From Lachnospiraceae bacterium (lineage in GTDB: Bacteria > Bacillota > Clostridia > Lachnospirales > Lachnospiraceae), in NCBI GenBank assembly GCA_902381685.1, contig LR698958.1:869672-933671 (forward strand): a stretch of 64,000 nt of DNA, read 5' to 3'. The notes beneath the pieces are model-generated. The model made no database searches. It was given only the letters and a program-made list of their open reading frames with translations, and was not told the origin of the DNA. Shown piece after piece: positions 10,347 to 18,438 of the stretch. The position numbers and the translations under genes are program-made. Positions within the stretch are counted from its first letter, which is position 1; each line of letters starts with the position of its first letter.

Positions 10347-10425
10347 ACAATGTAGTGCAATAAAAATACCCGAACAGTCGTATGATGCACAATATAGGGC
10401 TGGAGGGGAGGTTAGGTGTGAGACT

Positions 10426-10602
10426 ATGTCAAATGTAATCGTAAAAGAAAACGAAACGTTAGATAGTGCTTTACGCAGATTCAAAAGAAACTGTGCAAAA
10501 GCTGGTATTCAACAAGAAATTCGTAAAAGAGAACATTACGAAAAACCAAGCGTAAGACGTAAAAAGAAATCTGAAGCTGCTAGAAAACGTAAATTTAACT
10601 AA
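10426..10602 (+). CDS. rpsU: 30S ribosomal protein S21
   Basis: 58 aa from ATG 10426 to TAA 10600-10602. It is the canonical S21 sequence: [20 protein letters not shown], a central [21 protein letters not shown] segment and a basic C-terminus. S21 is a small 30S-subunit protein involved in translation initiation. AGGTG at 10414-10418 is a fitting RBS; a longer GGAGGGGAGG lies slightly upstream. It has its own promoter and a terminator immediately downstream. Confidence 0.95.
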   Translation: MSNVIVKENETLDSALRRFKRNCAKAGIQQEIRKREHYEKPSVRRKKKSEAARKRKFN

Positions 10603-10616
10603 TATGTGCAAAGTGA

Positions 10617-10646
10617 AGGGAGTGTTGTAAAATGCTCCCTTTTTAT
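10617..10646 (+). terminator. Terminator after rpsU
   Basis: AGGGAG / CTCCCT stem with a 12-nt loop followed by a T-run (10640-10645). Confidence 0.7.
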
Positions 10647-10671
10647 ACTAGTACTAATGAGGATAAGATGT

Positions 10672-11259
10672 ATGTGGAATGCAACGTTATTTGGAATTGA
10701 AAGTTATAAGATGATATTATGGTTTTTGACTTACAGTATTTTAGGCTGGATAGTCGAATCTATTTATATGTCTATTTGTAATCGTAAACTGACAAACAGA
10801 GGGTTTGCAAAAGGACCTATCTGTCCGATTTATGGCGTGGGCGCATTGACGGTATTTGTTATTTTAAAACCATACAGCCATAATATGTTATTACTTTTCT
10901 TATTCGGCTCGATACTTGCGACAACGCTTGAATATGTAACTGCAATTATTATGAATAAGATGTTTGGAGAAATTTGGTGGGATTATACAGATAAACCTTT
11001 TAATTACAAAGGGATTCTTTGTTTGGAGAGTTCAATTGCATGGGGGTTCTATACAATTATCCTTTTCACATTTTTACATGGATTTGTAGACGGTTTGGTA
11101 AATCGTATTCCTTTCACGGTAGGAAGAACAATAGGAACAATTATATTGGCATTAGTGGCAGTTGATTATACCATTATGCTGTATAAACAAAAGAAAGAAA
11201 GTTTGCCAAAGCGCGTTATAAGATGGAAAGAAAGTATCTTATTGAAGATAAGAAGATAG
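10672..11259 (+). CDS. Putative ABC-transporter type IV membrane protein (PF06541 family)
   Basis: About 195 aa from ATG 10672, chosen because GAGGA lies 8 nt upstream; the open frame extends back to GTG 10606, across the rpsU terminator. The protein is integral to the membrane with about five hydrophobic spans. It carries the family's conserved segments: GWIVESIY, NRGFAKGPICPIYG, LEYVTA and WDYTDKPFNYKG. Family members are annotated as putative ABC permeases, but substrate and function are unknown and no ATPase gene is adjacent. Confidence 0.8.
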   Translation: MWNATLFGIESYKMILWFLTYSILGWIVESIYMSICNRKLTNRGFAKGPICPIYGVGALTVFVILKPYSHNMLLLFLFGSILATTLEYVTAIIMNKMFGEIWWDYTDKPFNYKGILCLESSIAWGFYTIILFTFLHGFVDGLVNRIPFTVGRTIGTIILALVAVDYTIMLYKQKKESLPKRVIRWKESILLKIRR

Positions 11260-11271
11260 GAAGTGAACAAA

Positions 11272-11460
11272 ATGGACTCCAAAATGGACGTGAAAAAGTT
11301 TTTGATATATTATGGAATCATGTCAGTTATCATTATTGTTTTTGGAAAAATGTTTCCGGAATGGGTGAAAGATAATACAATGTTATATTATATTATTCTT
11401 GTGGGAGCAGCGTTTCCGGCAGATATATTATCAAGACGAGGAAATAAAAAAGATAAATAG
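11272..11460 (+). CDS. Small two-span membrane protein
   Basis: 62 aa from ATG 11272 (or 65 aa from GTG 11263; the ATG has better spacing to AGG at 11258). There are two hydrophobic segments (about 11-25 and 35-50 of the protein) separated by a short loop, then a basic tail ending GNKKDK. The product is unrecognised. It starts 12 bp after the upstream membrane-protein gene and is followed by a terminator, so the two are probably co-transcribed. Confidence 0.6.
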   Translation: MDSKMDVKKFLIYYGIMSVIIIVFGKMFPEWVKDNTMLYYIILVGAAFPADILSRRGNKKDK

Positions 11461-11462
11461 AG

Positions 11463-11501
11463 AAAAGCATAGTTATTGGAAACGGTGGCTATGCTTTTTT
11501 C
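11463..11501 (+). terminator. Terminator before dac
   Basis: Ten-base-pair stem AAAAGCATAG / CTATGCTTTT with a 16-nt loop and a following T-run. Confidence 0.8.
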
Positions 11502-11586
11502 GTTGTATTCCCTTTTGCAAATGACATAAATCAAGATTTTATTGCTTATAATGTAACAGAATATAGGCTAAGGAGCGATTGAGAAA

Positions 11587-11964
11587 ATGAAAGTAATAGT
11601 ATCCGTAATCATTAGTTGTCTGTTGCTTGGAGAATGTGTTTATGCTGCACCACAGAAAGAAGAAGCGAAAATAGAGGCGGTATCGGGAATTGTGATGGAG
11701 GCGTCTACCGGAAAAATGATTTATGAAAAGAATGCAGATGAGAAACTGCCACCGGCAAGTGTGACAAAGGTAATGACGATGCTGCTGATTTTTGATGCCA
11801 TTGAATCAGGAGAGATAAAGTTGGAAGATAATGTTACCGTGTCGGAATTTGCGGCATCAATGGGCGGCTCTCAGGTGTTTCTGGAACCGGGAGAAACGCA
11901 GACGGTGGAAACGATGTTAAAGTGTATCGCTGTTGCGTCCGCAAACGATGCATGTGTGGCGTAG
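11587..11964 (+). pseudogene. D-Ala-D-Ala carboxypeptidase, 5' fragment interrupted by the recombinase element
   Basis: The first 125 codons of a DacF/PBP5-like serine DD-carboxypeptidase, a wall-trimming penicillin-binding protein. A signal peptide covers residues 1-22 (ends VYAAP). The nucleophile motif is S58-V-T-K61 and the second catalytic motif is S118-A-N120. The frame then runs into the 11-bp core CATGTGTGGCG and stops at TAG 11962-11964, the first codon past it. The KTG motif and the rest of the enzyme lie 3.36 kb downstream (15312-16097). Deleting 11951-15306 gives an uninterrupted NDACVAMAEH junction. It is inactive as it stands but potentially restorable. Confidence 0.92.
11951..11961 (+). 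repeat. Left attachment core (direct repeat)
   Basis: CATGTGTGGCG, identical to 15307-15317. It overlaps dac codons Cys123-Val124-Ala125 just after the SxN motif. It is the probable crossover region for the serine recombinase. Confidence 0.85.
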
Positions 11965-12023
11965 AGAGATAGGAGACATTAAAAACCCTTATAAGACATA
12001 TATAAATTAAATATTTGAATAAT

Positions 12024-12048
12024 CCTATATGTATTATAGGAATATAGG
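12024..12048 (+). other. Nested palindrome near the left element end
   Basis: CCTATA-TGTAT-TATAGG forms a perfect 6-bp hairpin. Alternatively CCTATAT pairs with ATATAGG (12042-12048). It lies about 75 bp inside the element. It could be a recombinase or regulator binding site or a weak RNA hairpin; there is no T-run for a terminator. Confidence 0.35.
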
Positions 12049-12291
12049 CTTGTTCAAGGATTTAAAAGAAGTATGTGCAATGTATTCATAAATAATATGG
12101 TTGAGAGTGTTTCTTTTGGCGAGAGTTTTAGGGAAAAGAGGAAGCATTGAAAATTTTGGGGTTCTTGAGAGTGCGGAATTTCTGCTAGAAATGGACAAAG
12201 TGTGTGTGGTGAATTATAATATATATTTGCTCGGGGCAGAAATTTTTTGTCAGACAGAACAGAAGGAAAATGACAGAATAAAGGAGGAAGT

Positions 12292-12577
12292 ATGATTGCA
12301 ATAGAAAAATGGTTGTGTACACAATATGCTTCACGAAAAAAATCAGGATATTTTAAAAGGATTGTACAAAGCAGCACTTTTTGTTATACAGGCTGATTAT
12401 TATCAGAAAAAGGGAGTGTATGTGAGTAAGCACAAAACGCTCGGTACACTTGTTGAGGACAGGGAAAAAGAGATTATTGAACAATATGACAGAATGAAGA
12501 AAAAAGAAAAACCGGATTTCCAAGAAGTATCAGAGCGAATTTTTGCGTGGGCGAAAGAAATGCTAGTTAGGGTATAG
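12292..12577 (+). pseudogene. HEPN-like small protein, frameshifted
   Basis: A strong RBS (AAGGAGGA at 12281-12288) precedes ATG 12292, which opens MIAIEKWLCTQYA. The frame is then lost at a run of seven A (near 12336-12342). Removing one A joins it to the frame of 12326-12577, giving about 95 aa that continue NQDILKGLYKAALF and end WAKEMLVRV. Composition and helix pattern (AALFVIQADYYQKKG, YVSKHKTLGTLV) resemble HEPN domains or C-termini of MNT-type nucleotidyltransferases. No nucleotidyltransferase motif (GSxxxG...DxD) is visible upstream. The family call is tentative; the frameshift could be real or a sequencing error. Bases 11965-12291 hold no other gene I can support. Confidence 0.45.
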
Positions 12578-12598
12578 GTAAATAGGGAGGAAAAGAAA

Positions 12599-13540
12599 AT
12601 GAATAGAATAAAAGCGCTATTACTTGCGTTATTGTTATCCGTTAACATAGTTGCCTGTGGTAACACAAACACGACAACAAACCAGAAGAAAAATGAAATT
12701 ACTTTATCAGGTGGGACGTTTGATTATCAATCTGTTCCAGAATATAGTGGTAAGCCTTTTGTAGAAGTGAATGGAAATATCCCATATTTTACAGAGGAAG
12801 AGATTACGGATAAATCATTTGAAACTTATGGTGAGTTAGATTCTTTAGGGCGTTGTACAACTTCGGTTGCCAGCCTTAGCAAAGATACAATGCCAAAAGA
12901 GCAGGAGAAAAGAGGGAAAATTGGAAATGTGAAACCGACAGGGTGGCATTCAGTGAAATATGATTGTGTGCAGGGAAAATTTATTTTAAACAGGGCGCAT
13001 TGTATTGGCTGGCAGTTAGGAGCGGAAAATGATAATGAGAAAAATCTTGTCAGTGGAACAAGATATATGAATTTAGAAATGTTAGAGTACGAAAATCTGG
13101 TGGCAGATTATATAAAAGAAACGGGAAATCATGTTATGTATAGGGTAACTCCTGTTTTCGTAGATAAAGAAATGCTTTGCAGAGGTCTGCTTATGGAAGG
13201 GTATTCGGTTGAAGATAAAGGAGAGGGTGTATCCTACTGCGTATTTTTCTATAATGTACAGCCGGGAATTGAAATGAATTATCAGACAGGGGAATCTAAG
13301 TACACAGGAGTGTTTTTAGATACAGATTCCGTTGCGGTAGAATATGACGTAAAAACTTCCGGGAATGCGGAGGAAGATAAGGAAGGTTCTTATATTTTGA
13401 ATACGAATACAAAGAAATTCCATTTTCCTACTTGCAAAGGAGTAAAGGACATCAAAGAAGAAAATAAAAAAACGTTTAGTGGAAAAAGAGAGGAACTGCT
13501 TCAGGAGTCTTATTCCCCATGTAAGATATGCAATCCGTAA
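12599..13540 (+). CDS. Secreted DNA/RNA non-specific endonuclease lipoprotein
   Basis: 313 aa with a lipoprotein signal (lipobox VNIVACG, Cys20), so it is exported and membrane-anchored. The nuclease core has N131-R-A-H134 (His134 as probable general base) and the AENDNEKNLVSGTRYMN segment, typical of the EndA/NUC1-like fold of Gram-positive bacteria. A C-terminal module (about 260-313: VLNTNTKKFH-like start, Cys279, Cys308 and Cys311 of CKICNP) looks like a small metal-binding domain often fused to these nucleases. RBS GGGAGGAAAAG precedes ATG 12599. It is cargo of the element and may supply nucleotides from environmental DNA or act on neighbours. Confidence 0.87.
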   Translation: MNRIKALLLALLLSVNIVACGNTNTTTNQKKNEITLSGGTFDYQSVPEYSGKPFVEVNGNIPYFTEEEITDKSFETYGELDSLGRCTTSVASLSKDTMPKEQEKRGKIGNVKPTGWHSVKYDCVQGKFILNRAHCIGWQLGAENDNEKNLVSGTRYMNLEMLEYENLVADYIKETGNHVMYRVTPVFVDKEMLCRGLLMEGYSVEDKGEGVSYCVFFYNVQPGIEMNYQTGESKYTGVFLDTDSVAVEYDVKTSGNAEEDKEGSYILNTNTKKFHFPTCKGVKDIKEENKKTFSGKREELLQESYSPCKICNP

Positions 13541-13607
13541 TAAAGAGGAATAGGACATGTTTCTGTCCGATAGAAATATAACAAATCCATGTAGGAGGAG
13601 TTTATTT

Positions 13608-13733
13608 TTGAAAGGAGAAAAAAAGGTATATATCGCCAAGGTAACTTATGGAGAGAAAACTTTATTGGAATGTATGAAAAGAATAATAGAAAATCATTGC
13701 AATAAAGAAAGCAGGGACAATGATGGAAGGTAA
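13608..13733 (+). CDS. 41-aa ORF overlapping the recombinase start
   Basis: TTG 13608 is preceded by AGGAGGAG (13592-13599), a strong RBS at good spacing. It ends at TAA 13731-13733, overlapping the recombinase start (ATG 13720) by 14 nt, so translation is probably coupled. The product begins MKGEKKVYIAKVTYGEKTLLE and ends in a polar tail. It has the small size and position of the TnpW-like accessory ORFs found before recombinases in clostridial elements. A role as recombination directionality factor is conceivable but only inferred. Confidence 0.6.
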   Translation: MKGEKKVYIAKVTYGEKTLLECMKRIIENHCNKESRDNDGR

Positions 13734-15282
13734 ACGGGCAGTATTATACTTAAGATTGTCTAAAGAGGATAAAGATAAGTTGTGCAAAGGGGACGAAAGC
13801 GCAAGTATCATAAATCAACGTTTGTTGTTGAAAGAGTACGCAAGCCGCAATGGTTATGAAATTATTGATGTGTATGCAGATGATGATGAAAGCGGATTGT
13901 ATGATGACAGACTGGAATTTAGCCGTATGATCACTGATGCAAAGAAAAATAAATTTGATGTTATTATCGCTAAAACTCAATCCCGTTTTTCCAGGAATAT
14001 ACAACACATAGAAAAGTACCTGCATCATGAGTTCATTAATTGGGGAATACGGTTTATCGGTGTGGTGGACGGCGTAGATACAAATGATTTTGCCAATAAG
14101 AAAACAAGGCAAATCAGCGGACTTGTCAACGAATGGTATTGTGAAGACTTGTCAAAGAATATTCGGAGTGCTTTTGCGGCAAAGAGAAAAGAAGGCCAGT
14201 TTTTGGGCGCGTCCTGTCCATATGGCTACTGTAAAGATGCGGGAAACCATAATCACTTAGTTGTTGATACATATGCCTCACAAATTGTGAAGGAAATTTA
14301 CCGTTTATATTTGCAGGGGCATGGAAAATCCGGAATTGGGAAAATTTTGACTGAACGCGGTGTTCTGATTCCGAGTATTTATAAACAAGAAATTTTGGGG
14401 TTATCGTATAAAAACGGACGGAAACCGAATACGACAAGGGCATGGTGCTATCAGACAATTCATACTATATTGAATAACCGGACGTATACGGGGTGTGTGG
14501 TACAACACAAATCAGAAACGTTGTCGTATAAAGACAGGAAGAAGTGCGTTGTGCCAAAAAACGAATGGGTTATCGTAGAGAATAAACATGAGCCGATTAT
14601 TTCCGAAGAGATGTTTGAACAGGTGCAGAGAATACAGCAAATCCGCACACGGGAAGTAAAGGGAGAAGAAAAAGGTGTGTTTGCAGGAAAAATACTCTGT
14701 GCGGATTGTAAAAAGACAATGGTACGCCTGTATGACCGAAGAGGGGGAAAAGCCTGTATCGGCTATGTCTGCAAAACATATAAAAATCAGGGAAGGAAAT
14801 TTTGCGAGGGACATCGGATAAATATCGATGAACTGGAAGAGGCTGTATTGGAAGATTTGCAGAGACAGGCTGAGGAAATATTGACGGATAAAGATATAAA
14901 GGAATTGCGGAGTTGGAAAAAACAGTTAGAGACAGTGCGAAAAGGTCAAGACAGTTTGAAAATATGGAAAAAGAAAGAAGAAAAAATAAAAACATTTAAA
15001 GAAAAAACTTATCAAAACTATCTGGAAGAACTACTTACAAAAGAAGAGTATATAAGATATACAAAGAATTATGACAGACAGTTGGAAGAAATAGAATTTC
15101 AGAAAGAAAAAATAGGGAAAGATAAAGAACTGACGGAAAAGAAGCAGGAAAATAAATGGCTGAATAGATTTTTAGAGTACATACATGTGGAAAAAATGAC
15201 AAGGGAAATGGTGCTTGAACTTATTGATTTTATAGAAGTGAATCGAGATGGAAGTATTCAAATACAGTATCGCTTTAAATAA
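13720..15282 (+). CDS. Large serine recombinase (site-specific integrase/excisionase)
   Basis: 520 aa. The N-terminal resolvase domain (about 5-150) has YLRLSKED with Ser14 as nucleophile, and AKTQSRFSRN with catalytic arginines. The recombinase domain (about 165-300) follows: GYCKDAGNH, YASQIVKEIYRLYLQG, and a HTILNNRTYTG helix. A zinc ribbon starts at Cys327-x-x-Cys330, with partners in CKTY and FCEGH. A C-terminal coiled-coil region (about 380-480) is rich in K and E. This is the large serine integrase architecture (SpoIVCA/TnpX relatives). It lies 24 bp from the right repeat, as expected for the enzyme that moves this element. Confidence 0.95.
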   Translation: MMEGKRAVLYLRLSKEDKDKLCKGDESASIINQRLLLKEYASRNGYEIIDVYADDDESGLYDDRLEFSRMITDAKKNKFDVIIAKTQSRFSRNIQHIEKYLHHEFINWGIRFIGVVDGVDTNDFANKKTRQISGLVNEWYCEDLSKNIRSAFAAKRKEGQFLGASCPYGYCKDAGNHNHLVVDTYASQIVKEIYRLYLQGHGKSGIGKILTERGVLIPSIYKQEILGLSYKNGRKPNTTRAWCYQTIHTILNNRTYTGCVVQHKSETLSYKDRKKCVVPKNEWVIVENKHEPIISEEMFEQVQRIQQIRTREVKGEEKGVFAGKILCADCKKTMVRLYDRRGGKACIGYVCKTYKNQGRKFCEGHRINIDELEEAVLEDLQRQAEEILTDKDIKELRSWKKQLETVRKGQDSLKIWKKKEEKIKTFKEKTYQNYLEELLTKEEYIRYTKNYDRQLEEIEFQKEKIGKDKELTEKKQENKWLNRFLEYIHVEKMTREMVLELIDFIEVNRDGSIQIQYRFK

Positions 15283-15306
15283 AAGTGCCCCTTTAATATA
15301 ACGCCT

Positions 15307-15317
15307 CATGTGTGGCG
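15307..15317 (+). repeat. Right attachment core (direct repeat)
   Basis: CATGTGTGGCG, identical to 11951-11961 and in the same dac reading frame (TGT GTG GCG), so recombination between the two leaves one copy and no frame change. Confidence 0.85.
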
Positions 15318-16097
15318 ATGGCAGAGCATATTTGCGGCGACGAGCAGACTTTCGTCAAAAAGATGAATGAGCGGGCGGAAAAGTTAGGAATGAAAAACAC
15401 CCATTTTGTAAATTGTAACGGTTTAGACGCCGACGGACATCTGACAACGGCCAGGGACATTGCGCTTATGTCAAGAGAATTAATTACAAAATATCCTGAA
15501 GTACATAAATATACAAAAATATGGCAGGAGAATATTACGCATGAGACAAAAAAGGGTACGTCTAAGTTTGGGTTGACGAATACAAATAAATTTATCCGAC
15601 AGTATCCATATGCTACCGGATTAAAAACAGGTTCAACCGGGAAAGCGAAATTTTGTCTTTCCGCAACAGCAGAAAAAGATAAAGTAAACTTAATTGCCGT
15701 AGTGATGGCATCGCCTAATGCGAAGCAGAGAGTGAAAGATGCTGTAACTCTGATGAATTACGGATTTGGAAAGTGTAGAAAATATGAAGATGAAGCGCCT
15801 ATAAAAATAAAGGAAGTGCAGGTGAAAAGAGGTCAGGAAGAGGCGGTTGATATACAGGCGGAAAAGAAGTTTAAATATATTGACTCGTCGGGTTCAGACC
15901 TGTCGAACATAAAGAAAAAGGTAAAAATGAAAGAAAATATTTCTGCTCCGATAAAAAAGGGAGAGAAACTGGGAAGAGTAATTTATTATTTAAACAAAAA
16001 AGAAATCGGAAATGTATCCGTTGTAGCCAAGGAAGATATAAAAGAAGCAGACTATCCGTATGCGGTACGGTCTGTCCTGAAAACCTTTTTCTTGTAA
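15312..16097 (+). pseudogene. D-Ala-D-Ala carboxypeptidase, 3' fragment
   Basis: Remainder of the interrupted dac. It resumes at the repeat (Cys-Val-Ala-Met-Ala-Glu-His) and carries the third catalytic motif KTG (K228 in the rejoined numbering, within GLKTGSTG). The C-terminal PBP5-type beta domain follows, ending SVLKTFFL without an obvious amphipathic anchor. The GTG at 15312 has no ribosome binding site, so it is probably untranslated while the element is present. The rejoined protein would be about 384 aa, close to the intact paralogue at 18439-19629. Confidence 0.9.
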
Positions 16098-16154
16098 AAA
16101 ACATGAAAAAAATATATAATAGTATGGGAAGATAAAGGAAAAGGATAGAGAAAT

Positions 16155-17024
16155 TTGAAGAATTTATTGATTGTACTGGGAATTATTTTTCTTCTTATAC
16201 TTATTGAAATTATTCGGGAAATTACTACATTTAAAGTAACTCATTATGAAATAGTTTCGGGAAAACTGAAGAAAAATATGGGTGAAAAGAAGGTTGCTTT
16301 TATCAGTGATCTACACAATTATTCCTATGGAAAAGACAACGGGAAATTATTAAAAGCAATAGAGAGAGAAGAACCGGATATAATACTTTCAGCAGGGGAT
16401 TTGCTTGTCGGAGATAAAAACAAATCTTCGGAAACGGCAGAAAAATTTGTGGCATCTTTGGCGTCGGAATTTCCGGTTTACTGTGCGAATGGAAATCATG
16501 AACAGCGCATGAAAGAGAAGCCTGCCACATATGGAGAGAAATATATTCAATATAAAAAAGAGTTACTAAAAGCAGGCGTGCATCTTTTGGAAAATGATTC
16601 GGTCTTACTTGACTGGGCGGGAAGCAAGATCAGAATAAGCGGTCTTGAGATTCCTTTGAGATACTATGGTAAATTTACGAAAGAAAAATTAAAAATAGAT
16701 GAGATTGAAAGCCGTTTAGGGAAAGCAGATGAAGATATCTTTGAAATTTTATTGTCACATAATCCGGTTCATGCAGAAACATATGCAAAATGGGGAGCGG
16801 ATTTGACTTTATCGGGACATTTACACGGCGGAATGGTGCGTATCCCTTTTAAGAGAGGTGTAATTACGCCGCAGGCCTGCCTGTTTCCAAAATATTCAGG
16901 TGGAATATACGATGTTGGGAAAAAGAAGATAGTCGTCAGCAAGGGGCTGGGAGTGCATACGATTCCCATACGGCTGTTTGACGAAGCGGAAGTTATTATA
17001 CTTCATGTAAAAGGAAAAGGATAA
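16155..17024 (+). CDS. Membrane-anchored metallophosphoesterase
   Basis: 289 aa from TTG 16155 (AAGGAAAAGGA upstream). A single N-terminal membrane helix (residues 2-22) is followed by a calcineurin-like catalytic domain. Metal-binding motifs in order are FISDLHN, SAGDLL, ANGNHE, LSHNP and LSGHLHGG, the complete set for a binuclear-metal phosphatase. It resembles the YkuE/YaeI group (inference). The substrate is unknown. It begins about 60 bp after dac and 11 bp before scpA, so it may belong to either transcription unit. Confidence 0.88.
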   Translation: MKNLLIVLGIIFLLILIEIIREITTFKVTHYEIVSGKLKKNMGEKKVAFISDLHNYSYGKDNGKLLKAIEREEPDIILSAGDLLVGDKNKSSETAEKFVASLASEFPVYCANGNHEQRMKEKPATYGEKYIQYKKELLKAGVHLLENDSVLLDWAGSKIRISGLEIPLRYYGKFTKEKLKIDEIESRLGKADEDIFEILLSHNPVHAETYAKWGADLTLSGHLHGGMVRIPFKRGVITPQACLFPKYSGGIYDVGKKKIVVSKGLGVHTIPIRLFDEAEVIILHVKGKG

Positions 17025-17035
17025 AGGGAAAAATT

Positions 17036-17785
17036 ATGGGAATACCTGTAAAATTAGAAGCGTTTGAAGGACCGTTAGATTTACTGCTTCATTTGATAGA
17101 AAAAAATAAAATTGATATTTATGATATTCCGATCGTGGAAATTACGAACCAGTATATGGATTACATTCGGGACATGGAAACAAAAGATTTGAACGTAATG
17201 AGCGAATTTTTACTGATGGCATCTACCCTACTGGATATTAAATGTAAAATGTTACTGCCCAAAGAGGTGAACGAAGAAGGGGAGGAAGAAGATCCGAGAC
17301 AGGAACTGGTGGAGCAGTTACTGCAATACAAAATGTATAAATATATGTCATATGAACTTCGTGACCGCCAAATTGAAGGAGAAAGGCTTATGTTCAGAGC
17401 CCCCTCCATTCCGAAAGAAGTTTCAGAGTATACCGAGCCGGTGGATTTAGATGTCCTCTTAGACGGAATGACTCTGGCAAAGCTGAAGGCGGTGTATAAT
17501 GAGGTGTTGAAGAGACAGGAAGGTAAGATTGATCCGATAAGAAGTAAATTTGGGAGGATTGAGAAAGAAGAAGTGGAATTGCCGGAGAAAATTTCATTCT
17601 TGCATCAGTATGCGAAGGCGCACAAAACGTTCAGTTTTCGTCAACTTTTAGAAAGGCAGAAGTCAAAGATACATATTGTTGTCACATTTTTAGCTGTTCT
17701 TGAAATGATGAAAACGGGAGAAATACGGGTTGTACAGGAAAATACTTTTTCGGAAATTATGATTACATCAACTGTATGCAGATAA
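17036..17785 (+). CDS. scpA: Segregation and condensation protein A
   Basis: 249 aa, the kleisin subunit of the SMC-ScpAB condensin that organises and segregates the chromosome. It opens with the conserved FEGPLDLLLHLIEKNKIDI segment that contacts the SMC head; acidic and helical middle parts and a C-terminal winged helix follow. It is followed directly by scpB, the usual pairing. Confidence 0.95.
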   Translation: MGIPVKLEAFEGPLDLLLHLIEKNKIDIYDIPIVEITNQYMDYIRDMETKDLNVMSEFLLMASTLLDIKCKMLLPKEVNEEGEEEDPRQELVEQLLQYKMYKYMSYELRDRQIEGERLMFRAPSIPKEVSEYTEPVDLDVLLDGMTLAKLKAVYNEVLKRQEGKIDPIRSKFGRIEKEEVELPEKISFLHQYAKAHKTFSFRQLLERQKSKIHIVVTFLAVLEMMKTGEIRVVQENTFSEIMITSTVCR

Positions 17786-17799
17786 AGGAAGGACGATAC

Positions 17800-18369
17800 A
17801 TGGAGATTAAAGAAACAGAGGCTATTGTTGAAGCAATTTTATTTACGATGGGTGAATCTGTAGAGTTGGATAAAATAGCAAATACGATAGGACATGATAA
17901 GGAAACGACAAGAAAAATTATACAGAATATGATGATGCGATATGAGGAAGAGGATAGGGGAATACGCATTATCGAATTGGAAAATGCATTTCAACTATGT
18001 ACAAAACAGGAAATGTATGAATATTTAATTCGGATTGCAAAACAGCCAAAACGTCATGTGCTTACCGACGTACTGCTGGAAACCCTTTCGATTATAGCTT
18101 ACAAACAGCCGGTAACCCGATTGGAAATTGAAAAGATAAGAGGAGTAAAATCCGATCATGCAGTGAATAAACTGATCGAATACAACCTTGTGACAGAAGT
18201 GGGGAGAATGGACGCTCCCGGTAAACCACTTCTTTTTGGGACGACAGAAGAATTTTTAAGGCGGTTCAGTGTACAGTCTGTAGATGAACTCCCTGTTTTT
18301 GATACAGAAAAACTGGAAGATTTTAAAGCGGAAGCGGAAGATGAAGTACAATTGAAATTGGATATTTAA
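17800..18369 (+). CDS. scpB: Segregation and condensation protein B
   Basis: 189 aa from ATG 17800; AAAGGAAGGA (17784-17793) fixes this start over the upstream in-frame ATG 17776. ScpB dimers of tandem winged helices bind ScpA in the SMC complex. Motifs include EAILFTMGE, LETLSIIAYKQPVTRLEIE and GKPLLFGTTEEFL. It lies 14 bp after scpA. Confidence 0.95.
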   Translation: MEIKETEAIVEAILFTMGESVELDKIANTIGHDKETTRKIIQNMMMRYEEEDRGIRIIELENAFQLCTKQEMYEYLIRIAKQPKRHVLTDVLLETLSIIAYKQPVTRLEIEKIRGVKSDHAVNKLIEYNLVTEVGRMDAPGKPLLFGTTEEFLRRFSVQSVDELPVFDTEKLEDFKAEAEDEVQLKLDI

Positions 18370-18438
18370 CTAAAGGAATAAGAAGAAAAAAACGCACATA
18401 TAGTAGGATAGACGGATTGACAAAAGGTGCGTGTGATT

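Larger units (their letters stand above)
11951..15306 (+). mobile_element. Serine-recombinase intervening element inside dac (about 3.36 kb)
   Basis: The segment lies between two copies of CATGTGTGGCG (11951-11961 and 15307-15317). Excision at these repeats restores the dac frame exactly. It encodes a broken HEPN-like gene, a secreted nuclease lipoprotein, a 41-aa ORF and a large serine recombinase next to the right end, all on the plus strand. There are no terminal inverted repeats, DDE transposase or conjugation genes. This matches the architecture of small integrative elements mobilised by large serine integrases, and of developmentally excised elements such as skin in sigK. Mobility is inferred. 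Confidence 0.88.

Noticed and set aside
12101..12295. 64-codon open frame at the left part of the element
   Set aside because: No RBS, no family resemblance and a start inside another short frame; treated as non-coding or decayed sequence.
11951..15317. Group II intron or DDE-type insertion sequence as the cause of the dac split
   Set aside because: No reverse transcriptase or DDE transposase and no terminal inverted repeats; a serine recombinase and a shared 11-bp core explain it better.
18390..18436. ACGCAC / GTGCGT inverted repeat between scpB and dac as a terminator
   Set aside because: The loop is about 30 nt and there is no U-run at the right place.
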